From contig NZ_CP015988.1 of assembly GCF_001658005.1 (NCBI RefSeq), positions 124,001 through 188,000 of the forward strand: 64,000 nucleotides of DNA, given 5' to 3'. Origin of the DNA: Sphingobium sp. EP60837. Its GTDB lineage: Bacteria; Pseudomonadota; Alphaproteobacteria; Sphingomonadales; Sphingomonadaceae. A program made the position numbers and the translations under genes. Of the stretch, positions 51,988 through 60,432 are shown piece after piece. Each line of letters opens with the position of its first letter. Position 1 is the first letter of the stretch. A model generated the notes under the pieces. It had not been told where the DNA came from. It did not search any database and saw only the letters and a list, made by a program, of their open reading frames with translations.

Positions 51988-53163
51988 GTGAACATGCATA
52001 CCCCCACCTCCGCGAAAAGCGCAGGCCTGGTACAAGAGCGCCTTGAGCATCTGGAAAATGTCATCCGCACGGATGTTGAGAATGGCGCTTATTGGGGCGC
52101 AAGGGTGATCGTCGCGCGCCATGGCGAAGTCGGCCTGGATGCAACTATCGGCTGGGCCGACAAGGAGCGGACACGCGCACTCGAGCATGACAGCGTGTTC
52201 ACGATCTTTTCGATGACCAAGGCGATGACGAACATTTTGTGCCTGCGGGCCATCGAAAATGGCCAATTTTCGCTCGCAACGAAAATATCGCAGGTGATAC
52301 CGGAATTTGCCGGCGGCCTTCGTGAGCATATCACCGTCTTTCATCTGCTCACGCACATGTCCGGCCTGCCCATGCTCTTTCTCCTCAAGCCGGGCATGCC
52401 GATCGACATATTGGAGGACATGGTTCGTACGACCTGTGAAATGGTCCAGGCGATCGAGCCTGCCGGGGAGAAATGCAACTACTCGCCCATGCTCAATCAG
52501 TTGCTGCTGGGTGAAGTGCTGCGCCGCACCGACCCCAAGGGGCGTGCCTATCGTGATATCGTGCGCGAGGATCTGTATGAGCCGCTGGGTATGACCAGCA
52601 GCTCGATCGGTGTCCGCAAGGACCTGAAGGATCGCCATATATTCCCGGATTTTCGCGGGAATGCGCCGATCGACCATGTCGGCAGCAGCGGCCTTGGCGA
52701 GAATGGCGCCTATCGTGAAGAACTGGCGGAGATGCCGTGGGTCGGCGCGGTCTCGAGCGCGCCCGATATCTTCCGCATGGCGGAAATGCTGCGGCGTGGC
52801 GGCACCCTCGATGGGTCGCGCATCCTTTCGCCGGCGATGATCAGAAAAGCGCGGCAATGCTATACCGGGGATAAGCCGAACGAACTCTACAAGACGCTCG
52901 CTCACAAAGATCAGTGGGAAGTGTCGCCAGGCTATATCGGCCTCGGCTTCTCCCTGCGCGGCACCAAGATGACCAATCATATGTTCGGTACGCAGACCTC
53001 TCCGGAAACATTCGGCAACTACGGCGCCGGCAGCACGATCTTCTGGGTCGACCCGGAACTGGACATGACGTTCGTCTGTCTCACCACCGGACTTCTGGCA
53101 TCCAATCCCAATATCGTGCGATTCCATCGCCTAGCGGACATCGCCGTTTCGGCAGGAGCCTGA
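51988..53163 (+). CDS. Serine hydrolase, class C beta-lactamase/esterase fold
   Basis: A 391-residue serine hydrolase of the beta-lactamase/DD-peptidase-related esterase family (EstB-like). The nucleophile is the Ser of FSMTK near residue 75 (SxxK), the Tyr is in CNYSPMLNQ near 170, and GNYGAGSTIFWVDP near 345 supplies the third motif; HLLTHMSGLP is also characteristic. No signal peptide is seen, which argues against cell-wall work and for hydrolysis of an ester or lactone substrate in the cytoplasm. GTG 51988 follows GAGAGGAAATC. Second gene of the operon, 20 bp after the PcaC-like gene and 2 bp before the SDR. Confidence 0.84.
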   Translation: MNMHTPTSAKSAGLVQERLEHLENVIRTDVENGAYWGARVIVARHGEVGLDATIGWADKERTRALEHDSVFTIFSMTKAMTNILCLRAIENGQFSLATKISQVIPEFAGGLREHITVFHLLTHMSGLPMLFLLKPGMPIDILEDMVRTTCEMVQAIEPAGEKCNYSPMLNQLLLGEVLRRTDPKGRAYRDIVREDLYEPLGMTSSSIGVRKDLKDRHIFPDFRGNAPIDHVGSSGLGENGAYREELAEMPWVGAVSSAPDIFRMAEMLRRGGTLDGSRILSPAMIRKARQCYTGDKPNELYKTLAHKDQWEVSPGYIGLGFSLRGTKMTNHMFGTQTSPETFGNYGAGSTIFWVDPELDMTFVCLTTGLLASNPNIVRFHRLADIAVSAGA

Positions 53164-53165
53164 CC

Positions 53166-54001
53166 ATGGCGCAGTCATTCGACGTCGCCCAGAAGGCTGC
53201 GGTCGTGACGGGCGGCGCCTCCGGGATCGGCAAGGGAATAGCTGCCGCGCTCAAGCAGGCCGGGGCCAGAGTCATGATCGCCGACATCGAAGTTGAGTCC
53301 CTTGCGCGCACCCAGGCAGAATTGGGGGTGGAGGCCAGCTTGTTGATGTCAGCTACGCCCAGAGCGTCGAGGCGCTCGCGCGTGCGGCAGTGTCGGCTTT
53401 CGGCAATGTTCACATCCTGTGCAACAATGCCGGCGTGGGTCCGTTTGCGACGGTGGCAGATCTCAGGCTCGAAGATTGGCGTTGGTTGATCGACGTCAAT
53501 CTGTGGGGCGTCATACACGGCGTTCACAGCTTCCTTCCTTTGCTCACAGAGCATGGTGAGGGCGGACATATCGTCAACACCTCGTCCATGGCGGCCCTGT
53601 GCATCGTGCCGCATCTCGCCGCCTATTCGGTAACGAAGTTCGGCGTAGCAGCTCTGACCGAGACGCTGCGCATAGAATCGGAACTATATGGCTACGGCGT
53701 AGGTACGAGCCTGCTGTGCCCCGGTCCGGTTCGCACGAACATTGGCAGGAGCAGCCGGAACCGCCCGAACAATCTCACGGACGGCGCACTTGGAGATTTC
53801 GAGCTGGAGGACACCAATCACTTCGACGGTCCGGTACCCTGGCTGTCGGGAGAGGATGTGGGTGAGATGGTCGTGCAGGCCATCAAGACCAATGCACCCT
53901 ATGTCATTACCCATCCCGAGTTTGCAGACCCGGTCATCGCCCGCCACGCTGCGATAGAAGCAGCGATGCAAAGCCCACGACCCGGCGGCTTATCTCGCTA
54001 A
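53166..54001 (+). pseudogene. SDR gene with one frameshift
   Basis: From ATG 53166 the frame reads a proper SDR N-terminus (VTGGASGIGKGIAAALKQAG) to about codon 58, then turns incoherent. A frame one base off continues DVSYAQSVEALARAAVSAFG, NNAGVGP, NTSSMAALC and YSVTKFGVAALTE to a stop at 54001. The break is between 53325 and 53347, close to a GGGGG run; one added base restores a full-length SDR of about 278 residues. It may be a true pseudogene or a homopolymer error. It follows the serine hydrolase by two bases and would be its co-transcribed dehydrogenase. Confidence 0.75.
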
Positions 54002-54058
54002 GACGGATCGGCGGGGCCCCACGGGTTCCGCCGGTTGCCGAGCTTTGCCAATACACCT

Positions 54059-54849
54059 TTAAGCCGGGTCAGCATCAAGCCTTACGACCAAGCCTTCCAA
54101 CCCGGGCCGCAGCGCAGGATAGCGTTCCGTGACCAACGGGTCATGCCCTGGAATCACATTCTGGGACCGTAAGGCGCAGGCACGTCCTGTGCCCTTCATA
54201 CGTGTCGCCCAGATTGTAGACGATCGGGAAGCTGCGGCCTTCATCCATATTGGCATAGAAGTGGCTGGCATCGAACGCCAAAGCGCCCCATCCCCGGCGC
54301 GTCCATACCCGAACGACCTGCAATCCGTCCGTGTGACCGCCCTCCCGATGTACTTCGACCCCCGGCATGAGCGTCACCGAACGATCATGGAAACATACAT
54401 GACCGCTGAAAACGCGGCCGACCATGGCAGCGACGTCGCGACCGTCAAAAGCCGAGCGTAGCCCAGCATGGCACATGCAACGGCCTGTCGCATAGGCCAT
54501 TTCGCGATCCTGGATATGAAATCGCGCCTGGCCAAACAGATCGCGATTACCCGCATGGTCATAATGAAGATGAGTGATGATGACATCTGAAATGCCGGAT
54601 GGGTCGAGACCGACCTCCCGCAGAAGCTGCCTTGGCGTCGCAAGTGCGATCCCGCGCAGTGGCGGCCTCCGCATCAAAGCCTGTATCGACCAGGAAAGCA
54701 CGATCGCCCGAGCGCACAAGCCACATGAAATAGTCGAGCGGCATTCGGCGATCATGATCATCACCATCAATGAATTTGTGCGCTGCAACCTGCCGTTCAT
54801 TGACAGCATATCGCAGCGCGAGAACCTCATATTGCGGAAGGTCCGTCAT
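54059..54849 (-). pseudogene. Frameshifted metallo-beta-lactamase-fold lactonase-like gene
   Basis: Three frame segments together copy the intact gene at 31721: LPQYEVLALRYAVNERQVAA to FLVDTGFDAEAA, a frame change at about 54657, then THLHYDHAGNRDLF to THEGHRTCLRL-like sequence, a change with small loss at about 54165, then NVIPGHDPLV to the final DADPA. Because changes are not all single-base and some codons are lost, this looks like true decay. ATG 54849 sits 5 bp behind the stop of the flavin hydroxylase gene, so it was once co-transcribed. The metal site itself is intact, so it died recently. Confidence 0.85.
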
Positions 54850-54854
54850 AGTTG

Positions 54855-56108
54855 TCACGCAATCTGGCCGACCCTTTCTCCAAGATCCAGTCCCGCGCGC
54901 GGCGTGGGATCCGTGTCCTTCCACCGCGAGTCGGCGCGCAATGTGTCGCCGATGACCCTGAATGGGAAGAGCATCATCATCTTCTGACCGACAGGATCTT
55001 CCGAACCCGCCTTGACAGTCTCCATATCTTGCTTGCGCTGGACCGGGTCACCCTCCTCCATCATCCGCTTGTTCTGGGAAGCATTGGGAGAGGAAATGTC
55101 CCAGAACACCCGCCGCCTCTCGTCGGAATAACGATCAAGGATGGTATCGCTCTCCTCGCCCGAAATGACTGCAGGGAGAATGTCCGAGAGTATGCAGGTG
55201 TCCCAGATCCCCGTCGTCAAACCCATGCCCCCGGTCGGATTAGTGGCATGCGCTGCATCGCCGACCAGAAGAACCCTTCCCTTGCGGAGAGTCGCAGCGG
55301 CGCGCTGATGGATATTGTAGGGCCGGGCAGTAAGCAGGTCATATTTTTCGCCTTCGGGCACAAAATGCCGGTACCGTTCCTGGAGCCTTTCCATGAAAGT
55401 CTCCTCGGGCAACGCACTGCTCTCGGCGTAGGTAACGCGCCACAGGCCATCATTGTCGATCGCCGCAACGACACGTCCATGGCTGGGATCGAGGACGAAG
55501 TTCGACGCCTCGTAGCCGAGCTTCTCGAAAGGATAATAGACGTTCGTGGCGACGAAGCGCTCGGCCCAAGTGTGGCCTTCGAACTCGATATTCATCAGCT
55601 TGCGCACAGCGCTCCGCGCGCCGTCAGCCCCGATCAGATATTTGGTCCTGAACTTCTTTTCGCCCATCGGCGTTTCGGCGGTCGCGACGACGCCATGGCC
55701 ATCCTGCTCGATGGCTGTGAGTCGGGTGCCGAACAGAGTTTCGACTCCATGCGCTTCACCATGCTTCATGGCGATCCGGGCGATCTTGTTCTGGCCGCAA
55801 TGAAGGTTGTAGTCGTAGGTTATGCCGGTAACGACATCGTGGCTCACGGTCGCCTTGAACCCGAATTCGGGAATATGGCAGGCGAAGCGCTTGCCGACGA
55901 GCGATTGCGCGGTCACATCCCCCAGCAGGCCATAGCCATCAAGCGCGGCAATCGTCGACTGCATGTAGACCATGGCACGAGGCGCCTCCGACAGATCGTC
56001 CTCTGCCTCGATCACAACAACCTTGAGGCCCGCTTGCCCGAGTCCAAGTGCGGTGAGCAGGCCTGCGGGACCAGCGCCCACGATCAAAACATCGCCAACT
56101 TGTTCCAT
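54855..56108 (-). CDS. FAD-dependent aromatic hydroxylase (group A flavin monooxygenase)
   Basis: A 417-residue flavoprotein monooxygenase of the p-hydroxybenzoate-hydroxylase fold, which inserts one oxygen into a phenolic ring using NAD(P)H and O2. DVLIVGAGPAGLLTALGLGQ at the N-terminus is the FAD loop, LIGADGARSAVRK near 158 is the Asp-Gly motif and GRVLLVGDAAHATNPTGGMG near 278 is the GD motif. Length is normal. ATG 56108 was chosen as homology starts there, with AGGAGAGG upstream. It could prepare the ring for hydroxyquinol formation, for instance by oxidative decarboxylation, but this is inference. It is divergent from the P450 gene. Confidence 0.9.
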   Translation of the reverse strand: MEQVGDVLIVGAGPAGLLTALGLGQAGLKVVVIEAEDDLSEAPRAMVYMQSTIAALDGYGLLGDVTAQSLVGKRFACHIPEFGFKATVSHDVVTGITYDYNLHCGQNKIARIAMKHGEAHGVETLFGTRLTAIEQDGHGVVATAETPMGEKKFRTKYLIGADGARSAVRKLMNIEFEGHTWAERFVATNVYYPFEKLGYEASNFVLDPSHGRVVAAIDNDGLWRVTYAESSALPEETFMERLQERYRHFVPEGEKYDLLTARPYNIHQRAAATLRKGRVLLVGDAAHATNPTGGMGLTTGIWDTCILSDILPAVISGEESDTILDRYSDERRRVFWDISSPNASQNKRMMEEGDPVQRKQDMETVKAGSEDPVGQKMMMLFPFRVIGDTLRADSRWKDTDPTPRAGLDLGERVGQIA

Positions 56109-56146
56109 GCACCTCTCCTAGCGACATAACAAAGACGGTACCAAAA

Positions 56147-56163
56147 TCTGACCGGACATATTT
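56147..56163. promoter_or_regulatory. CCGGACA-box before the flavin hydroxylase
   Basis: TCTGACCGGACATATT matches the consensus strongly, 39 bp before the hydroxylase start. Confidence 0.6.
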
Positions 56164-56256
56164 TCATTGGCATCCGTGATCGACCCTCTATGTCATCACA
56201 AAAGCTAGACATCAAGGCCTTACAGTGGCTAAGGAGCTGCCAGGCAATTGGTAATG

Positions 56257-56273
56257 ATATGTCCGTATAATTG
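56257..56273. promoter_or_regulatory. Variant CCGGACA-box before the P450 gene
   Basis: GATATGTCCGTATAATT; on the other strand TTATACGGACATATC, the same variant as before the transporter operon. It lies 21-37 bp before the P450 start. Confidence 0.45.
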
Positions 56274-56293
56274 GAAAATCTGGGAGAGAGAAG

Positions 56294-57478
56294 ATGAGCT
56301 TGCCCGCTTCAGCGCCGGCTGGCGTTCCTACGAGTGAGATTGATCTTTTTGCACCGAAGGTACTGGAGGACCCGCACAGATTCGACGGCGAGCTGCGGGA
56401 AATCGGACCAGTGGTCTGGCTCGAGAAGCATGGCGTTTATGCCGTGACCCGCCACAAGGCCATTCAGTCCATGTATGCCGACTGGCGGAATTTCCATAAT
56501 TTTGGCAGCCCGTTCAATCCGGACACTCTCATTCCCGCCGTCATCATCATCGACAATCCGCCGCAGCATACGAGGCTGCGCAGCGCAATCATGCCATATG
56601 TCTCGCCAGCCGCGCTGGCGCGCTATCGCAAGGACTTCGAAACGACCGCGCAACTTCTCATCGAACAGATACTCGATGAACGCGAGTTCGATGCGCGCGA
56701 TCTTGCCGCCTCATTTGTCCTCAAGGCATTTCCCGATCTTCTCGGTCTCCCGCTGGAGGGGCGACACTTCCTCCTGAACTTCGGCGAGGCCATACTCAAC
56801 ACCCTGGGCCCGATGAACGATCTCACGATCAAGTCACTGGAACGGGCAGGGCCAGCATTTGCCTGGGTCCAGTCGGAATGCTCGAGGGAGAAAGTGCTCC
56901 CGGGCAAACTGGCGTCTAAAGTCTATGCACTCACGGAAACCGCTGACATTTCCGAGGAAGAGGCAGGACTTCTCGTCCGGACGCTTCTGGCTGCCGGCTT
57001 CGACACCACCATCCTGGGCATTACGGCTGCCTTCTATGGCTTCACCCAGAACCCGGACCAGTGGCAACTGCTGTCGGATCCCAAGATGGTTCGCGCCGCA
57101 TTCGAAGAAGGCATCAGATATTTTCCGCCCAATCGTTTCGGCGGTCGCCTGGTCGCGGCTGACACGGAGTTTGAAGGCGCCCATTTCAAATCGGGTGACC
57201 GGATCACCACCCTGCTTGCGGCAGCTGGCAGGGATCCCAGACGATGGGATGACGCGGATGTCTTCGACATTACGCGCCCCGCGCGTTCGCACCTCAGCTT
57301 TGGGCACGGTATTCATGCCTGTCTGGGCCAGGTGCTCTCGCGGACCGAATATGATGTGCTCATCACCGCGTTGTTCAAGCATGTGGCACGGATCGAAGCG
57401 GCCGGTCCCGCCGAGCGCGCCGTCAACAATGTCGCGCTGGGATGGGGCAAGGTTCCCATCCGGCTGACCTTAAGATAG
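56294..57478 (+). CDS. Cytochrome P450
   Basis: A 394-residue soluble bacterial P450. The I-helix oxygen-activation motif is LLAAGFDTTI near residue 233-242, the ExxR pair is in EEGIRYF near 272, and the haem-thiolate loop is FGHGIHACLGQ near 335-345. The wording resembles bacterial aromatic-substrate P450s such as the CYP199 and GcoA-type O-demethylases, but assignment to a CYP family needs an alignment. ATG 56294 follows GGGAGAGAG. No ferredoxin or reductase gene is in the window, so redox partners come from elsewhere. Followed by an aldehyde dehydrogenase gene 14 bp later. Confidence 0.92.
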   Translation: MSLPASAPAGVPTSEIDLFAPKVLEDPHRFDGELREIGPVVWLEKHGVYAVTRHKAIQSMYADWRNFHNFGSPFNPDTLIPAVIIIDNPPQHTRLRSAIMPYVSPAALARYRKDFETTAQLLIEQILDEREFDARDLAASFVLKAFPDLLGLPLEGRHFLLNFGEAILNTLGPMNDLTIKSLERAGPAFAWVQSECSREKVLPGKLASKVYALTETADISEEEAGLLVRTLLAAGFDTTILGITAAFYGFTQNPDQWQLLSDPKMVRAAFEEGIRYFPPNRFGGRLVAADTEFEGAHFKSGDRITTLLAAAGRDPRRWDDADVFDITRPARSHLSFGHGIHACLGQVLSRTEYDVLITALFKHVARIEAAGPAERAVNNVALGWGKVPIRLTLR

Positions 57479-57492
57479 GATGCCTTCTAATC

Positions 57493-58935
57493 ATGACTCC
57501 ATTACCCCTTCAGCACCAGGCCTGCCTCATCAACGGAGAATGGCGCACAGGCTCTGAGTGGATCACGGTTGAGAACCCTGCTACCGGTAGCTATCTCGGT
57601 CGGGTTCCAGCCTTTGGCGCATCCGAGACGCGAGAAGCCGTGGCTGCTGCCAAGCAGACCATGAAGGCATGGCAGACGCGAACGGCCGGAGACCGTGGGC
57701 GTATTTTGCGGCGGTTCTTCGATCTCATTATCGAGAATAGCGATCAGCTCGCCCATCTTCTGACCGCCGAGCAGGGAAAACCGCTGGCGGAGGCAAAAGG
57801 TGAAATCGCCTATGCCGCCTCATTCATCGAATGGTATGCCGAGGAAGGCAAGCGGCTCTATGGCGACGTCATTCCCTCGCATGCCGCAGACAAGCGGATC
57901 GTGGTCCTAAAACAGCCTATCGGGATCGTGGGGGCCATAACCCCGTGGAACTTCCCCGCGGCCATGATCACGCGCAAAATCGGCCCCGCTTTGGCGGCAG
58001 GCTGCTGTGTTGTCGTCAAGCCGGCTGAGCAGACGCCCTTCACGGCGCTTGCGCTGGGTGCTTTGGGTATGGAAGCGGGTCTTCCGGCGGGAGCTTTGAA
58101 CATCGTCACGGGCCACTCGCCCATTATCGGCGAGGAACTGACGCGCAATGCCGACGTTGCCAAGATCAGCTTCACCGGCTCAACCAGGGTCGGCGCGATC
58201 TTGATGCAGCAATCGGCGCCAACGATCAAGAAACTGAGCCTTGAACTTGGCGGAAATGCGCCATTCATCGTGTTCGACGATGCCGACCTGGAAGCCGCGG
58301 TCGCAGGGGCCATGCAATCGAAATTCCGAAACGCGGGCCAGACCTGCGTCTGCGCCAACCGCATTTACGCACAGCAAGGCATCTATAACAGATTTGTCGA
58401 CTTGCTCAGCGCAGAGGTCAGGCAGCTCAAAGTCGGTGACGGAACTGCACCAGACACGACGATCGGCCCCATGATCGACGATCGGGCACTCAACAAGGTC
58501 GACGAGCATATCGCCGACGCTCTGGCTCTGGGCGCGAGGGTGGAGGTCGGTGGTTCGCGGCATTCGCTTGGCGGACGGTTCTACGAACCCACGGTGCTCA
58601 GCAACGTCACCCCCGACATGAAGGTCTGCCGGGAAGAGACCTTTGGGCCTCTGGCTCCCGTGATCAGCTTTGCTGATGAAGCCGAGGTCATCGACCTTGC
58701 GAATGACACGGAATTTGGCCTGGCGTCCTATTTTTATGCGCGTGACCTTGGGCGGGTGTGGCGGGTCGCCGAGGCGCTCGAAGCTGGCATAGTCGGCGTG
58801 AATACGGGCCTAATCTCCACCGAGGTGGCGCCTTTCGGTGGCGTCAAGAGTTCGGGGCTCGGGCGGGAAGGGTCAAAATACGGAATCGATGATTATGTAG
58901 AGACCAAATATGTCTGCATGGGCATTTCCGCTTAG
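57493..58935 (+). CDS. Aldehyde dehydrogenase (succinate-semialdehyde dehydrogenase-like)
   Basis: A 480-residue NAD(P)-dependent aldehyde dehydrogenase. ITPWNFPAAMITRKIGPALA near 150 binds the cofactor, SLELGGNAPFIVFDDADLEA near 250 has the catalytic Glu, and NAGQTCVCANR near 285 the nucleophile Cys. Overall it is closest in wording to GabD-type succinate-semialdehyde dehydrogenases. ATG 57493 was chosen; the frame upstream overlaps the P450. Being 14 bp behind the P450, it may oxidise an aldehyde released by that enzyme, rather than succinate semialdehyde. Confidence 0.9.
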   Translation: MTPLPLQHQACLINGEWRTGSEWITVENPATGSYLGRVPAFGASETREAVAAAKQTMKAWQTRTAGDRGRILRRFFDLIIENSDQLAHLLTAEQGKPLAEAKGEIAYAASFIEWYAEEGKRLYGDVIPSHAADKRIVVLKQPIGIVGAITPWNFPAAMITRKIGPALAAGCCVVVKPAEQTPFTALALGALGMEAGLPAGALNIVTGHSPIIGEELTRNADVAKISFTGSTRVGAILMQQSAPTIKKLSLELGGNAPFIVFDDADLEAAVAGAMQSKFRNAGQTCVCANRIYAQQGIYNRFVDLLSAEVRQLKVGDGTAPDTTIGPMIDDRALNKVDEHIADALALGARVEVGGSRHSLGGRFYEPTVLSNVTPDMKVCREETFGPLAPVISFADEAEVIDLANDTEFGLASYFYARDLGRVWRVAEALEAGIVGVNTGLISTEVAPFGGVKSSGLGREGSKYGIDDYVETKYVCMGISA

Positions 58936-59059
58936 GGCCTCCAGGCTGACATGCCTTCCGGTTGCTGCTCCCGTCCGCTCTGTCCCTTTTTCCTGTCAGA
59001 AGTCGATAAGGACCGGCGGTGGGGAGGCAAGCGAGGGTGCGACCTGCCGGGCGGTGGGC

Positions 59060-60364
59060 CTACTCGCATGGGCTCGCCGCCTTTCCATTTGCTACTGCCC
59101 AAAACAGGACTGCGGCGATCAGAACCGGTGAGGCAAGGCCAAATGTCGTCATTGCCCGCGAAACGCCTGACCCCAACAGCAGACCGGCCGCATATGGACC
59201 CAGGATCGATCCTATCCGACCGATCGTGACGATGAGGCCAATGCCGCTGGCCCGGATCTCTGCTGGATAGGCAAGGGCGATGACGCTGTATGCCAGCGCC
59301 GATCCCGCCCACATGGAAAAGCCCAACGCCGCCGACGCAAGATAAAATGCGTCCGTCGTCGGAGGGAGCGAGCCGAAAATGGCGATCGTCGCCCACATCA
59401 CGCAAAGTACGGTCGCCACGAGCCAGGAGAGATTCGTTCGGCCCGATGCGAGGCCGATGCACAAGCCTCCTGCGATACCACACAGGTTGATGATGATGGA
59501 GGCGGTGACACCAGAGTGATCAGGCAACCCCATTTCGGTCACCAGTTTTGTCGCCCAGTTTATGATGAAATAGAAGGCGAACATGAACGCGGCATAGGCA
59601 AAAGCCAGTTTGGCAGTAATGCCGCGATGGTCGCGCAACAGCGCGTGGATGCCGAATTGACGCGGGGCCTGGACGTCCACGGGGATCTGCGCCAGTGGCT
59701 CCAACCTCATGCGATATAGATAGCGGTTGAGTTGAAGCAGCGCCTTCGCAGTGCGCTTTTCCAGCAGAATATTTGGCGATTCAGGGAGCCAGACAAGCAG
59801 CAACGGGAACAGAAGCGCCGACGCTCCGCCCCCAAACCAGAATACCGCACGCCAACCAAATTCTTCGAGCAGCCAAAGGGCGCCGGCGCCCCCTGCGACC
59901 GCGCCAAATGGATATCCGATCACAACCAGAGATACAGCCAGCGTTTTTCTGCGGTCGGAACTATATTCCATTGCCAGCACCCCGCCTGAAGCAGTCATGC
60001 CGCCAATGCCAAGCCCGGTCACGACGCGGCTCAGAGCAAGGAAATCGGGTGTCGTGGCGTAGCCAGCAGCCGCCATGCCAAGCGACATTATGGCAAGGCT
60101 GGACAGAATTACCGGCCGCCGTCCCACTGCGTCTGCAAGAAAGGAGAAGAAAAGCGCGCCAATGCCGATCCCAAGCAGCCCAGAGCTTAACAAAAAGCCC
60201 AGCTGCTCGCTGGAAAGAGACCATGTCCGCGCCAGCGCGGGAGCGACGAAGGCCAGCGCAAGGATGTCGAACCCGTCAAGGATATTGATCGTGACGCACA
60301 TCGCCACGACGGCGATCTGGTAGCGCGACATGGGACCGTCGCGCAGTATCTGCTGGACCTGCAT
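59060..60364 (-). CDS. MFS transporter, aromatic acid:H+ symporter-like
   Basis: A 434-residue 12-helix MFS protein of the AAHS type. NILDGFDILALAFVAPALA in helix 1 carries the Asp-Gly-Phe-Asp motif and LADAVGRRPVILSSLA the loop 2-3 motif. ATG 60364 has AGGGCAGG upstream; an in-frame GTG at 60400 would add 12 residues. It lies 68 bp behind the TonB receptor 4 gene on the same strand, so the outer- and inner-membrane transporters are likely made together. Paralogous to the transporter at 50042 but clearly different in sequence. Confidence 0.9.
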   Translation of the reverse strand: MQVQQILRDGPMSRYQIAVVAMCVTINILDGFDILALAFVAPALARTWSLSSEQLGFLLSSGLLGIGIGALFFSFLADAVGRRPVILSSLAIMSLGMAAAGYATTPDFLALSRVVTGLGIGGMTASGGVLAMEYSSDRRKTLAVSLVVIGYPFGAVAGGAGALWLLEEFGWRAVFWFGGGASALLFPLLLVWLPESPNILLEKRTAKALLQLNRYLYRMRLEPLAQIPVDVQAPRQFGIHALLRDHRGITAKLAFAYAAFMFAFYFIINWATKLVTEMGLPDHSGVTASIIINLCGIAGGLCIGLASGRTNLSWLVATVLCVMWATIAIFGSLPPTTDAFYLASAALGFSMWAGSALAYSVIALAYPAEIRASGIGLIVTIGRIGSILGPYAAGLLLGSGVSRAMTTFGLASPVLIAAVLFWAVANGKAASPCE

Positions 60365-60432
60365 GATAGAGCGCCTGCCCTGCTCGCGGTTATCGGACAC
60401 GCGATGGAAAGGTATCGCGCGCCCGATCCGGC

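Noticed and set aside
56970..56985. CGTCCGGACGC in the P450 gene as another operator
   Set aside because: Coding, and the flanking TTG/CAAG half-sites are absent.
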